A DNA stretch of 64,000 nt from Flavobacteriales bacterium (GCA_016716605.1 JADJWA010000001.1:2711001-2775000), one strand, 5' to 3'. Shown: positions 33,901-42,791, numbered from the stretch's first letter. Numbers and translations: made by a program. Notes: generated by a model from the sequence alone, not told the origin.

Positions 33901-34180
33901 CACCGAAGTTCTTTACGCCCCCCGACGCAAGAAGGGACCGCTCGGATTGAATGCAGCACGACGCCGGAAGCGCGCAAGCGCGGCCACACCTGGTAAGAGG
34001 TCATGCGAACGTGCAGCACGAGTGCATGCCAGACGTGCAACGAGATCCACGGCAAGAGGATGAGCCGCGGAAAGGCGGTGAGGCCTATCGGGCAAAGGCA
34101 TCGGGCATGCAATAGGCCACGGCCGAGTTGCATGGGAGCGGGGATCGCTGAAAGGCGGGCCCCGCTCCGCTTTTTCGGTG
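33901..34180 (+). ncRNA. Candidate structured RNA, about 280 nt, identity unknown
   Basis: No convincing ORF lies in 33829-34316. The 5' end CACCGAA (33901-33907) is complementary to TTCGGTG (34174-34180), so the ends can pair. Internal stems include GCGCG/CGCGC-type pairing near 33970-33985, CATGC...GCATG (~34002-34028), GGCCTAT (34082-34088) with ATAGGCC (34112-34118), and GAGCGGGG (34136-34143) with CCCCGCTC (34160-34167) followed by CGCTTTTT. I looked for RNase P (no GGAAAGTCC), tmRNA (no CCA end or tag frame) and SRP RNA and did not recognise any. A 6S-like RNA is possible. Confidence 0.55.
34136..34175 (+). terminator. Rho-independent-type terminator of the candidate ncRNA
   Basis: 8-bp perfect stem GAGCGGGG/CCCCGCTC with a 16-nt loop, then CGC and TTTTT. 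Confidence 0.65.
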
Positions 34181-34273
34181 GGTCCGTTGCGCTGATCGTG
34201 CGGCTGCTGTTCCCAAGGATTCAACCCGAAGGTGAAGATGGGCGCGGCCTGCTTGGGCCTGGCTTGGAACGGA

Positions 34274-34296
34274 CGAAGCCCCGGAGAGGGGCTTCG
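34274..34296. terminator. Hairpin downstream of hsp20
   Basis: Perfect 9-bp stem CGAAGCCCC / GGGGCTTCG with a 5-nt loop, 21 nt past the hsp20 stop. No T-run on either strand. Confidence 0.55.
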
Positions 34297-34316
34297 CCGA
34301 TGAATGGTTGAACCGA

Positions 34317-34760
34317 TCAGCCGATCGTGATCTCGCGGGCCTTGGGCCTCACGGCTTCGGCCTTCGGGATGCGCACCACCAGCATGCCGTTCACATGCTC
34401 GGCACGGATGCCTTCGGCGTTCACCGTTTCGGGCAGTCGGAAGCTGCGCGCGAACGAGCTGTGCATGAACTCGCGGCGGGTGAAGCGCTCGTTCTCCTTC
34501 AGGTCTTCGGACTTCTTCTCCGCGCTCACGGTGAGGGTGCTGTCCTCGACATTCAGCTTCAGGTCCTCCTTGGCGTAGCCGGGAGCCATCAGGTGAAGCT
34601 CGAATTCATTGTCGCGTTCCACGATGTTCACGGCGGGCACATTGCGGCGCGCATCATCCTGTCCGAGCGTCTGGCCGATGTCGCGGCCGAAGAACTCGTT
34701 CACGAGCTCACTGAAAGGGCTGGTGAGCACAGCCTGCGGACGGTACTTCGCGATCGTCAT
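34317..34760 (-). CDS. Hsp20 / alpha-crystallin family small heat-shock protein
   Basis: 147 residues from ATG 34760; an in-frame ATG at 34796 would add 12 unconserved residues. The alpha-crystallin domain spans ~40-145: NIVERDNEFELHLMAPGYAKEDLKLNVED, LTVSAEKK, the loop region FTRREF, SSFARSFRLPETVNAEGIRAEHVNGMLVVRIPK. It acts as an ATP-independent holdase for unfolding proteins in the cytosol. A single gene, flanked by the candidate ncRNA on one side and the tonB-like gene on the other. Confidence 0.92.
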   Translation of the reverse strand: MTIAKYRPQAVLTSPFSELVNEFFGRDIGQTLGQDDARRNVPAVNIVERDNEFELHLMAPGYAKEDLKLNVEDSTLTVSAEKKSEDLKENERFTRREFMHSSFARSFRLPETVNAEGIRAEHVNGMLVVRIPKAEAVRPKAREITIG

Positions 34761-34924
34761 GGCGTGTTGGGTTTTTTGTGGTTTGCAGTGCATCATGCGC
34801 CCCGCCGGTCAACCCGGATGCCGCCGCGGCGATTGCGACGAAGTGGCGCTCGCCGGTGCTTGCTGTGCGACAGGATTTCCGGATCGCATCGCCCCGCCGT
34901 GACGGAATTGCAGCGGCGTGATGC

Positions 34925-35659
34925 TTACTGCTGCACGAAACGGAAGGTGATGATGCCGCGGTGCGGATCAGGCGCCGATGAGCTAGGGCTGAATGGGGTC
35001 TCCTTGGCCGATCGCAAGGCGAGCTCCAGCATGCACTCATCGGTGGTGTTGGTGCCGGCCTTGTCGAGTTCGGCCTTGCGAACGCGCCCATTCCGGTCCA
35101 CTTCCACGCGCACTACCACGCGGCCTTGCTCCTTGCAGAGGTATCCGGGCTTGGCATCGCCGCGGACCCTGTCGCGCAGGTCGTGCTCCACCAGCGCGGC
35201 CCCTTCCACTTTCACGGGCTCCGCAGGTTTGCTGAGATAGCGTTCGTGGTCCCACTTGCTGGGATCCAGCTCCGGGATATCCACGTCCTCTTCGCCGCGC
35301 GCCTTGCGCTCTTCCTCCAAGCGTTCGAATTCGGCCTGCTCAAGCGCGCGCAGGTCGTTCTCCACGCGTTCGGCCAGTTTCGCCTGGCTGAAGGAAGGCT
35401 TCACCTCGGCGGTGATGTTGCTGGTGAGGGCCGTGACCTTCTCCGGCACGCCATCGTCCTCGTCCTGGATGCGTTGCTGGATCTCCTCGGCTTCCAGGTC
35501 GCTGATCATCTCGATGCGCATGTCGCTGATCTGGTCCTCCCGCGGCACCGATGGCATGTAGATGAAGGTGCAGATGAACAGGAACAGCGTGTGCAAGGCG
35601 AGCGCGCCGATCACGCCGGCCTTGTGCTCTTCGAACCAATCGAGGAATGCGGTGAGCAT
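34925..35659 (-). CDS. Energy transducer TonB-like protein
   Basis: 244 residues from ATG 35659. One N-terminal membrane helix (~15-35, AGVIGALALHTLFLFICTFIY), a long acidic and basic periplasmic linker (ERVENDLRALEQAEFERLEEERKARGEEDVDIPEL) rather than the Pro-rich linker of classic TonB, and a C-terminal TonB-type domain (VVVRVEVDRNGRVRKAEL, ECMLELALRSAKETPF, GIITFRFVQQ). It would pass proton-motive energy to outer-membrane receptors. It starts 7 nt after the stop of the rsmF-like gene and ends the leftward operon. ExbB/ExbD are not in the window. Confidence 0.8.
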   Translation of the reverse strand: MLTAFLDWFEEHKAGVIGALALHTLFLFICTFIYMPSVPREDQISDMRIEMISDLEAEEIQQRIQDEDDGVPEKVTALTSNITAEVKPSFSQAKLAERVENDLRALEQAEFERLEEERKARGEEDVDIPELDPSKWDHERYLSKPAEPVKVEGAALVEHDLRDRVRGDAKPGYLCKEQGRVVVRVEVDRNGRVRKAELDKAGTNTTDECMLELALRSAKETPFSPSSSAPDPHRGIITFRFVQQ

Positions 35660-35666
35660 GGTGCGT

Positions 35667-37091
35667 TCACTGCTTCGACCAAGGTACAGCGGCCGCATCG
35701 CTTGCATGGGCGCGTATCCGCCACGCCGCCGGCCATCGGTTGTTCCACCGCGTGCGCGCGCCGTGCAACCAGCCGAGCCCGAGCCCATGGATCGTGGCAA
35801 GCGCATCGCCTTCGGCAGCCGTATCAGGCAACGCCTCGCCACGCAGGTAACGCAAGGCTGCGTCATCGGTGAGCGGCACTTCTTTGAGCGCGCTGCGATC
35901 GAGCGCCTGCGACAGGGCCATGGCCGGGTGCGGCCTCCAGCCCGCGCCCTTGGGTTCAGCACTAGGGAGGCCCGGGGCCACGATGCGCAATGGGCCGCGG
36001 AGTCGTTCCGCGGTCCGATGCCATCGCGCTGGCATCGCATGCATGGTTCCTCGCTGGTCCATCGCCGTGAACTCCAGCTCCTCCTTCAGCCAAGGCAAAC
36101 GCAATGGCTCTGCGGTCCGTATGGTCGGCGTACGATCGGGCAGCGATCCGGGCTTGCGCAGCACGGTGATGAAGAATCCTTCGCCTCGCACGCGGTGCGG
36201 ATAGCAGCGGTAGCCAAGGGCGCCGTGCAAGGTGCTGCGCTCAACGCCCCAAGCGGGCTGCAAGGGCAGTTCGATGCGCTCTGCTCCGAGGGCGATGAGC
36301 GCGGCCGCTTGGACCTCATTCTCCATGGCCTCCCAGGTGCAGGTGCTGTACACGAGCACGCCGCCGGGGCTCAGGGCGTGCCAGGCGGCTTGCACGAGCA
36401 CCTGCTGTGTGGCGGCGCAATGCTGCACCAGGTCGGGGCTCCATTGAGCGCGCGCGAAGTGATCCTTCCGGAACAGCCCCTCGCCCGAGCAGGGCGCATC
36501 GAGCAGGATCAGGTCGAATGCGGCTGCCAGCGGCATGAGGTCCTCAGCCCTCGCCCCTGCGATCATCACGTTGGGCGCGCCATGCTTCCAACAGTTCTCG
36601 GCCAGCACCGCGCGGCGATCCGGATGGACCTCGTTGGCCACCAACAGGCTCCCCGGCGTGAGCAACGAAAGCAGATGGGTGCTCTTGCCACCCGGTGCGG
36701 CGCAGAGGTCAAGGGCGAGCACATCGCGATCGATGAGGCCCGATGCGCGCACGGCCTGCTCGAGCAGCATGCTCGAAGCCTCTTGCACGTAGTACGCACC
36801 GGCATGCAGCAACGGGTCGAAGGTGAATGCCGGGCGCTGCGCCAGATAGCGGCCGTTCGGGCACCATGGGATCGGATCGGCGGCGATCCTGAATGGCTTG
36901 CCCGGATTCAGGCGGATGCTGGTCGGCGCGGGTGCATGCAGCGCTTGCAGCAGGGCCGCCTGCTCGTCGGTGTGGCTGAGGGGCAGCTGCTCGGCGAAAC
37001 CGGCAGGGATAGGCTCAATAGCCCCGGACCCCGTTCGCCGTTTCCGCTGCGAATGCGATGAAGGCGGGCCGATTCGCTTCCGCCGGTTCAT
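35667..37091 (-). CDS. RsmF/NOL1-NOP2-Sun family rRNA cytosine-C5 methyltransferase
   Basis: 474 residues from ATG 37091. The SAM-binding motif LDLCAAPGGKSTHLLSLL lies at ~128-145. The catalytic pair is present: LLDAPCSGEGLFRKD (Cys nucleophile region) and VYSTCTWEAMENE. The C-terminal ~130 residues (GFFITVLRKPG onward, including LRYLRGEAL and GLGLGWLHG) match the RNA-binding tail of RsmF-type enzymes. It methylates a cytosine in 16S rRNA. It begins 4 nt after the purA stop, so it belongs to the fur-STAS-purA operon. Confidence 0.9.
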   Translation of the reverse strand: MNRRKRIGPPSSHSQRKRRTGSGAIEPIPAGFAEQLPLSHTDEQAALLQALHAPAPTSIRLNPGKPFRIAADPIPWCPNGRYLAQRPAFTFDPLLHAGAYYVQEASSMLLEQAVRASGLIDRDVLALDLCAAPGGKSTHLLSLLTPGSLLVANEVHPDRRAVLAENCWKHGAPNVMIAGARAEDLMPLAAAFDLILLDAPCSGEGLFRKDHFARAQWSPDLVQHCAATQQVLVQAAWHALSPGGVLVYSTCTWEAMENEVQAAALIALGAERIELPLQPAWGVERSTLHGALGYRCYPHRVRGEGFFITVLRKPGSLPDRTPTIRTAEPLRLPWLKEELEFTAMDQRGTMHAMPARWHRTAERLRGPLRIVAPGLPSAEPKGAGWRPHPAMALSQALDRSALKEVPLTDDAALRYLRGEALPDTAAEGDALATIHGLGLGWLHGARTRWNNRWPAAWRIRAHASDAAAVPWSKQ

Positions 37092-37095
37092 GGGA

Positions 37096-38358
37096 TCACT
37101 GCGCCGTTGCAGGCTGCCGCATGATGGTCTCTGAGCGATCGGGCCCCAGCGAGACGATGGAGATGGGCACGCCAACGGCCTCTTCGATGGTCGCGATGTA
37201 GCGGTCGAGCGCATCGGGCAGTCGGCCTTGGGCATCCGAAGCACCCCAGCCCGCCATCTCGGTGTACACCGGTTCGATGCCCGTGCTCACATCGTAGGGC
37301 ATGCGGTCAGTGAGCTGCCCATCCACGCGGTAATGCGTGCAGATGCGCAGCTTGTCCATGCCGTTGAGCACATCGGCCTTCATCATGGCCAATTCGGTGA
37401 TGCCGTTGATCATCACGGCGTAGCGCAACGCGGGCAGGTCGAGCCAGCCGCAGCGGCGCGGCCGCCCGGTGGTGCTGCCGAATTCGTGGCCGGCTTTGCG
37501 GATGGCTTCGCCGGTCTCGTCTTCCAGTTCGGTGGGGAAGGGGCCGCTGCCCACCCGTGTGCAATACGCCTTGAAGATGCCGGTGATGCGGTCGATCCGG
37601 TTGGGTGCGATGCCCAGCCCAGTGCACGCGCCGGCGCAGATGGTGCTGCTGCTGGTGACGTACGGATAGGTGCCGAAGTCGATGTCGAGCAGGGTGCCCT
37701 GTGCGCCTTCTGCGAGCACGCGCTTGCCGGCGCGAAGGGCTTGATCGAGGTAGTGCTCGCAATCGACGGTGGTGAATTCGCGCAGCTGCTGCACGGCGTC
37801 CATCCATTCGGCCTCGGCTCCCGGGCTGGCGCCGCTTTGGTCATAGAGCGAGAGCAGGCGCTCGTGCTTGCGGCGCAGCACGGCCACGCGCTCTGCGAGA
37901 TCGGGCTGGAACAGGTCTCCGACGCGCAGGCCGTTGCGACCGGTCTTGTCCATGTACGTTGGGCCGATTCCCTTGAGCGTGCTGCCGATCTTGAGTTTGC
38001 CCTTATCGGCCTCGCTGGCGGCATCGAGTGCGCGGTGCGTGGGAAGGATCAGGTGGGCGCGCCGCGATAGCAGGAGTGATGCGCGGATGTCCACGCCCGC
38101 GGCTTCGAGCTCGCGCACCTCCTTGAGGAAGATCACCGGATCGACCACCACGCCATTGCCCACCAGGTTCATGGTGCCTTCGCGGAACACGCCGCTGGGG
38201 ATCGTGTGCAGCACGTGCTTGTGGCCTTCGAACAGCAGCGTATGCCCGGCGTTGGGTCCGCCTTGGAAGCGCGCGATCACCTCATAGCGCGGCGCGATCA
38301 CGTCAACGACCTTGCCTTTGCCCTCATCGCCCCATTGGGCGCCGAGCAGCACATCCAT
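37096..38358 (-). CDS. purA: Adenylosuccinate synthase
   Basis: 420 residues from ATG 38358, the usual size. GAQWGDEGKGK (residues ~7-16) is the GTP-binding loop; GNGVVVDPVIFLKE, GIGPTYMDKTGRNGLR, EGAQGTLLDIDFGTYPYVTSS and GSTTGRPRRCGWLD are the standard family blocks. It joins IMP and aspartate using GTP in AMP synthesis. It lies 14 nt after the STAS gene and 4 nt before the rsmF-like gene. Confidence 0.97.
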   Translation of the reverse strand: MDVLLGAQWGDEGKGKVVDVIAPRYEVIARFQGGPNAGHTLLFEGHKHVLHTIPSGVFREGTMNLVGNGVVVDPVIFLKEVRELEAAGVDIRASLLLSRRAHLILPTHRALDAASEADKGKLKIGSTLKGIGPTYMDKTGRNGLRVGDLFQPDLAERVAVLRRKHERLLSLYDQSGASPGAEAEWMDAVQQLREFTTVDCEHYLDQALRAGKRVLAEGAQGTLLDIDFGTYPYVTSSSTICAGACTGLGIAPNRIDRITGIFKAYCTRVGSGPFPTELEDETGEAIRKAGHEFGSTTGRPRRCGWLDLPALRYAVMINGITELAMMKADVLNGMDKLRICTHYRVDGQLTDRMPYDVSTGIEPVYTEMAGWGASDAQGRLPDALDRYIATIEEAVGVPISIVSLGPDRSETIMRQPATAQ

Positions 38359-38372
38359 GCGTGCGGCGCCCA

Positions 38373-38738
38373 CTAGCCCTTGATTTTGGCGATGGCCTCT
38401 TCGACCTGGTCGGTGATGGTGAAGACGGTGTCGAGCTTGGTGACCAGGAAGAGCTGGCGCACGCCGTGGCTCACACGGGCGATGAACGTGTCGCCGCTCT
38501 TGTTGCGCGTGGCAGTGAGCACGCTGATGAGGATGTTCAGGCCGGTGCTGTTCATGTACTGGAGCTCGCCCATGTCGAGCACCACGGATGATGCCCCCTT
38601 GTCCAGTTCGGCGTTCAGGGCCTCCATGAGGCGGTCGGCCTGCTGCTGATCCATGAGGCGGCCCTTCATGTGGAAGACGGGGATTCCTTGCTGCTCGGTG
38701 ATCTCAAGGCCGAAGGGCAGGCGGTCGGTGACGGTCAT
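38373..38738 (-). CDS. STAS-domain anti-anti-sigma-factor-like protein
   Basis: 121 residues from ATG 38738, which overlaps the fur stop as ATGA. A single STAS domain: FHMKGRLMDQQQADRLMEALNAEL, SSVVLDMGELQYMNSTGLNIL with the Ser/Thr of the phosphorylation site, and GVRQLFLVTKLDTVFTITD. Such proteins bind anti-sigma kinases or act in partner-switching signalling. No kinase or phosphatase partner is in the window. Its fixed position between fur and purA suggests co-expression only. Confidence 0.9.
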   Translation of the reverse strand: MTVTDRLPFGLEITEQQGIPVFHMKGRLMDQQQADRLMEALNAELDKGASSVVLDMGELQYMNSTGLNILISVLTATRNKSGDTFIARVSHGVRQLFLVTKLDTVFTITDQVEEAIAKIKG

Positions 38739-39196
38739 TTGTTGCTGGATTTGGCTTGGCAGGCGGCGCAAAGGCCGTGGATGTGCAGGGCGTGGCGGTT
38801 CGGCTTGAAGCCGGTGGCGTCGGCGACGGTGTTCTTGATCTGCTGGATCCTGGGGTCGCAGAATTCGGACACCTTGCCGCAGGCCTCGCAGATCAAATGG
38901 TCGTGCTGGCGGTAGGCGTGCGCTTTCTCGAAGCTGCTGCGCTCCGTGCTGAAGCGATGCCGGCGCACGAGCTCGCAATCGATCAGCAGGTCCATGGTGT
39001 TGTACAGGGTGGCGCGGCTCACCCGGTACTTCTTGATCTTCATGCGGCCGTAGAGGCGCTCGATGTCGAAGTGCCCGTCCTGGGCGTACACTTCGCTGAG
39101 TATGGCGAAGCGCTCCGGGGTCTTGCGATGCCCGTTGCGCTCGAGGTACTCGGTGAAGATGCGCTGGGCGCTGGCCTGCTGCTCAACCGGGTTCAT
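38735..39196 (-). CDS. Fur family metal-responsive transcriptional regulator
   Basis: 153 residues. A winged-helix DNA-binding domain (residues ~1-85: RKTPERFAILSEVYAQDGHFDIERLYGRM, VSRATLYNTMDLLIDCELV) is followed by a metal-binding dimerisation domain with HDHLICEACGKVSEF and a second CxxC at CAAC near the end, together a structural zinc site. It could be Fur, Zur or PerR; the sequence does not decide. It heads an operon with STAS, purA, rsmF-like and tonB-like genes, overlapping the STAS start. A consensus TACATTTG element lies 23 nt upstream. Confidence 0.93.
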   Translation of the reverse strand: MNPVEQQASAQRIFTEYLERNGHRKTPERFAILSEVYAQDGHFDIERLYGRMKIKKYRVSRATLYNTMDLLIDCELVRRHRFSTERSSFEKAHAYRQHDHLICEACGKVSEFCDPRIQQIKNTVADATGFKPNRHALHIHGLCAACQAKSSNK

Positions 39197-39219
39197 GCGG
39201 CGGTTGCTGTGGAGTCGCG

Positions 39220-39227
39220 CAAATGTA
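39220..39227 (-). promoter_or_regulatory. Predicted -7 element (TACATTTG on - strand) of fur
   Basis: Exact TAnnTTTG, 23 nt upstream of the fur ATG. Confidence 0.6.
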
Positions 39228-39247
39228 GGCGCGGAGGAGGCGCGCCG

Positions 39248-41488
39248 CTATTGCTCCACGCGCTCCACGCTGCGCACGCCGCGCACGCGCTTGAGCTTCT
39301 CGATCAGGGCCCTGAGGTGGTCGGTGTCGTGCACATAGGCCATCACCTTGCCCTCGAAGATGCCATCGTGGCTCTCGAAGCTGATGGCGCGCATATTCAC
39401 GTTGTGCTCGTGGCTGATGATGGTGGTGATCTTGTTCACCAGGCCCACATCGTCGATGCCGCTGAACCTGATGCCCGCCAGGAATTCGATGTTCTCCTTG
39501 CCCTTCCAGCGGGCCTTGACGATCCGGTAGGCGAAGTTGCTCATGAGCTGCACGGCGTTCGGGCAGTTCACCCGGTGGATCTTGATGCCCTCGCCCACGG
39601 TGATGAAGCCGAAGACATCGTCGCCAGCGATGGGGTTGCAGCATTTGCTGAGCTTGTAGTCGATCTTCTGCAGGTCGTCGCCGATGAGCAGCGCGCCAGG
39701 GACGGCCCCCCGGATCTCGGCGACCACCTCTTCGAGGCTGCGCTCATCGGCCTTGCGCTCCACTTTGGGGAGATGCAGCCTGCCGGCGCGCACCTCAACG
39801 CCTTCGATCTTCTCCGGTGCGTGCTTGCCGCGCGCAACGTGATAGTACAGGTCCATGGCGCTGCGGGCGCCGAAGTGCTCGATCAGGGCGTTGATGCTGG
39901 CGGCATCGGCCTTGGCGCCCCACTTGCGGATCAGGCGCTGCACCTGCTCGCGGCCCACCACGGCGAGCTTCTTCTTCAGGTCGCGCAGGCTCTGCTTGAT
40001 CTTGTGGCGGGCCTTGGCGGTCTTCACGTAGCCGAGCCAATCCTCCTTGGGCTGCTGCTTGCGGCTGGTGATGATCTCGATCTGGTCGCCGCCTTTGAGC
40101 GGGTGGCTCAAGGGCACCAGCTTGTGGTTCACCTTGGCGCCGATGCACTGCCTGCCGACCTGGGTATGGATGTCGAAGGCGAAATCGAGCGCGGTCGAGC
40201 CGGCCGGCAGGTTGCGCATCTCGCCCTTCGGCGTGAACACCACGATCTCATCGCTGAAGAGGTTCAGCTTGAAGTCATTCACGAAATCGATGGCGTCCGT
40301 GGTGGGGTCGTCCAGCACCTCGCGGATCCGGTTGAGCCAGGCGTCCAGGGAACTGGCGTGCTCCTGGTCGTCCTTGTAGCGGTAATGCGCGGCCAGGCCC
40401 ATCTCGGCGATCTCGTCCATGCGGCGGCTGCGGATCTGCACTTCCACCCAGCGGCCGCCTGGGCTCATCACGGTGGTGTGCAGGCTCTCGTAGCCGTTGG
40501 CCTTGGGCAGGCTGATCCAATCTCGGAGGCGATCCGGGTTGGGCTGGTAGTAGTCCGTGACGATGCTGTACACCTTCCAGCAATCGGCCTTCTCCAATTC
40601 CTGCTTGGTGTCGATGATGATGCGGATGGCGAAGACATCATAGACCTCCTCGAAGCTCACGTTCTTCTTCAGCATCTTGTTGTAGATGCTGTGGACGCTC
40701 TTGGGCCGGCCCTTGATCTCATAGCTGAACTGCTCCCGGTCGAGGGCGCGCTTGATGGGCACCACGAAGCTGTTGATGAATCGTCGCCGCACGGCCTCGC
40801 CCTTCTTCAGCCTGGTGCTGATGTCCGCGTACACCTCGGGCTCCTTGAATTTGAGCGAGAGGTCCTCGAGCTCGCTCTTGATGGAATAGAGGCCGAGGCG
40901 ATGGGAGAGGGGCGCGTAGAGATAGAGGGTCTCGCTGGCGATCTTGAGCTGCTTGTCGCGCGGCTGGTGGTCCAGGGTGCGCATGTTGTGCAGCCGGTCC
41001 GCGAGCTTCACCAGGATCACGCGCACGTCCTGCGCCAGGGTGAGCAGCACCTTGCGGAAGTTCTCGGCCTGTATGCTGTCGGTGGCGAACTGCAGGCCGC
41101 TGATCTTGGTGAGCCCGTCGATGATGGTGGCCACCGTGGGGCCGAAGAGGTCCTTCACGTCATCGAGCGTGAGGTCGGTGTCCTCCACGGTGTCATGCAG
41201 CAGCGCCGCCACCACGCTGGTGGTGCCCAGGCCGATCTCCTCCGCGCAGATGCGCGCCACGGCGATGGGGTGGTAGATGTAGGGCTCGCCGCTCTTCCGC
41301 CGCTGGTCCTTGTGGGCCTCCACGGCTATGTTGAAGGCCTTGCGGATCAGGCGCGTGTCCTCAGCCGTGCGCTCGCCCTTGATCGCGCGCAGCAGGGTGC
41401 GGTAGCGGCGCAGGATCTCCGCGCGCTCGGCTTCGATGTCGATGGCGGGCTTGGAGGCGTCTGACGTGGCGGCTTCAGCGCTGCTCAT
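39248..41488 (-). CDS. Bifunctional (p)ppGpp synthetase/hydrolase, RelA/SpoT family
   Basis: 746 residues. An HD hydrolase domain (HDTVEDTDLT, residues ~98-107), a synthetase domain (YEIKGRPKSVHSIYNKM ~255, and GYESLHTTV ~335), a TGS domain (VVFTPKGEMRNLPAGSTALDFAFDIH ~413-438) and a C-terminal ACT domain (~670-746) are in the usual order for Rel/SpoT. It makes and breaks the starvation alarmone. The intact HD motif argues that hydrolase is active. Its promoter-like TAACTTCG overlaps the stop codon of fahA, so it is transcribed separately with almost no leader. Confidence 0.95.
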   Translation of the reverse strand: MSSAEAATSDASKPAIDIEAERAEILRRYRTLLRAIKGERTAEDTRLIRKAFNIAVEAHKDQRRKSGEPYIYHPIAVARICAEEIGLGTTSVVAALLHDTVEDTDLTLDDVKDLFGPTVATIIDGLTKISGLQFATDSIQAENFRKVLLTLAQDVRVILVKLADRLHNMRTLDHQPRDKQLKIASETLYLYAPLSHRLGLYSIKSELEDLSLKFKEPEVYADISTRLKKGEAVRRRFINSFVVPIKRALDREQFSYEIKGRPKSVHSIYNKMLKKNVSFEEVYDVFAIRIIIDTKQELEKADCWKVYSIVTDYYQPNPDRLRDWISLPKANGYESLHTTVMSPGGRWVEVQIRSRRMDEIAEMGLAAHYRYKDDQEHASSLDAWLNRIREVLDDPTTDAIDFVNDFKLNLFSDEIVVFTPKGEMRNLPAGSTALDFAFDIHTQVGRQCIGAKVNHKLVPLSHPLKGGDQIEIITSRKQQPKEDWLGYVKTAKARHKIKQSLRDLKKKLAVVGREQVQRLIRKWGAKADAASINALIEHFGARSAMDLYYHVARGKHAPEKIEGVEVRAGRLHLPKVERKADERSLEEVVAEIRGAVPGALLIGDDLQKIDYKLSKCCNPIAGDDVFGFITVGEGIKIHRVNCPNAVQLMSNFAYRIVKARWKGKENIEFLAGIRFSGIDDVGLVNKITTIISHEHNVNMRAISFESHDGIFEGKVMAYVHDTDHLRALIEKLKRVRGVRSVERVEQ

Positions 41489-41493
41489 GGCCT

Positions 41494-41501
41494 CGAAGTT
41501 A
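41494..41501 (-). promoter_or_regulatory. Predicted -7 element (TAACTTCG on - strand) of spoT
   Basis: 5 nt from the spoT ATG, overlapping the fahA stop codon at 41499-41501. Confidence 0.5.
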
Positions 41502-42791
41502 GGGCGCCTCGAAGGGCAGTGCCGGAAGCACTTTCGTGCGCACCTCGCCGAAGCCGATCCGCAGTCCGTCCTTCTCGCAGTAACCGCGCATGATCACGGT
41601 GTCACCGTCCTCGATGAATCTCCGCTCGCTGCCGTCAGCCAGCTTCACGGGCTTGGTGCCTTTCCACGCGAGTTCCAGCATGCTGCCAAAGCTGTCGGGC
41701 GTATCGCCGCTGATGGTCCCGCTAGCCATCAGGTCGCCGGCGCGCACGTTGCAGCCGTTCACGGTGTGGTGGGCCAGCTGCTGCGCCATGTTCCAGTACA
41801 GGTGCTTGAAGTTGCTGCGGCAGACCACGGTCTCGCTTCCGCCTTCGGGACGAATGGCCACCTCGAGCTTGATGTCGTAGTGCTTCAGGCCATCGTACTG
41901 CAAGTAGGGCAGCACCACCGGATCCTGCGCCACGCCTGCCACCCGGAACGGCTCTAGCGCATCCAAGGTGACCACCCACGGTGAGATGCTCGATGCGAAG
42001 TTCTTTCCCAGGAAGGGGCCGAGCGGCACATACTCCCAAGCCTGGATATCACGGGCGCTCCAATCGTTGAAGAGCGCCAGTCCGAAGATGTGGTCATCGG
42101 CTTCCGCGGTGCTGATCCGCTGGCCGAGGTCCTTGCCTTCGTAGGTGAAGAAGCCCACTTCCAACTCGAAGTCGAGTTGGCGGGTGGGGCCGAAGACCGG
42201 CGCGGCATCGGGCGATGGCCTGAACGGGCCGCAAGGACGGTGGATGTCGACGCCGCTGGGGATGATGCTGCTGGCGCGCCCGTGGTAGCCTACCGGCAGA
42301 TGCAGCCAATTCGGGAGCAGGGCATTGGCTGGATCGCGGAACATGCAGCCCACATTGTAGGCATGCTGACGACTGCTGTAGAAATCGGTGTAGTCGCCGA
42401 TGGCGAAGGGCATCTGCATATCGACCTTGTCCGCACCGATGAGCGCGGCCTCTCGGACGTGCGTGTCGTCCCGCAGCTCGGGGTTGTCGTGCCGCATCAG
42501 TTCGGAAAGCCGACCGCGCAGATAGTGCGCGAGATCGGGCCCGAGCAAGAGCAATTCATTCAACGGCTTGTACAGGAGCATCTCGGAATCCAAATCCTCA
42601 TGTGCCAGTAAGCCCGCTCCATGCAGCACGCTCAAGTCGATGCAAGTGTCGCCGACGCGTGAGAGCGTGACCAAATCACCTCCGCCCGCTCGTTCGCCGA
42701 TGCCGAAGGGGATGTTCTGGATGGGGAAGTCGCTACCGGCCGGCACGGGGATCCAGGAGCGCAGCGCGGGGTCGTTCGGATTCTTGGACAT
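41499..42791 (-). CDS. fahA: Fumarylacetoacetase
   Basis: 430 residues from ATG 42791. An N-terminal SH3-like FAH_N domain (RSWIPVPAGSDFPIQNIPFGI) and the catalytic FAH domain (DYTDFYSSRQHAYNVGCMFR, LPVGYHGRASSIIPSG, LDFELEVGFF, FGLALFNDWSARDIQAWE, SSISPWVVTLDAL) with the metal-binding acidic residues. It hydrolyses fumarylacetoacetate to fumarate and acetoacetate, the last step of tyrosine breakdown. A CACCTTTGCGCC element lies against the ATG. No other tyrosine-degradation genes are in the window. Confidence 0.95.
   Translation of the reverse strand: MSKNPNDPALRSWIPVPAGSDFPIQNIPFGIGERAGGGDLVTLSRVGDTCIDLSVLHGAGLLAHEDLDSEMLLYKPLNELLLLGPDLAHYLRGRLSELMRHDNPELRDDTHVREAALIGADKVDMQMPFAIGDYTDFYSSRQHAYNVGCMFRDPANALLPNWLHLPVGYHGRASSIIPSGVDIHRPCGPFRPSPDAAPVFGPTRQLDFELEVGFFTYEGKDLGQRISTAEADDHIFGLALFNDWSARDIQAWEYVPLGPFLGKNFASSISPWVVTLDALEPFRVAGVAQDPVVLPYLQYDGLKHYDIKLEVAIRPEGGSETVVCRSNFKHLYWNMAQQLAHHTVNGCNVRAGDLMASGTISGDTPDSFGSMLELAWKGTKPVKLADGSERRFIEDGDTVIMRGYCEKDGLRIGFGEVRTKVLPALPFEAP

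Noticed and set aside
33901..34180. Possible RNase P RNA, tmRNA or SRP RNA
   Set aside because: The GGAAAGTCC core of RNase P, the CCA end and tag frame of tmRNA, and the conserved SRP tetraloop region were not found, so the RNA is listed without identity.
34003..34311. 102-codon + strand frame in the candidate ncRNA region
   Set aside because: It reads through a strong hairpin terminator, has no homology-like features, and the region looks like structured RNA.
38756..41464. 902-codon + strand frame opposite fur and spoT
   Set aside because: Runs through two genes with clear domains on the other strand; low-complexity translation.
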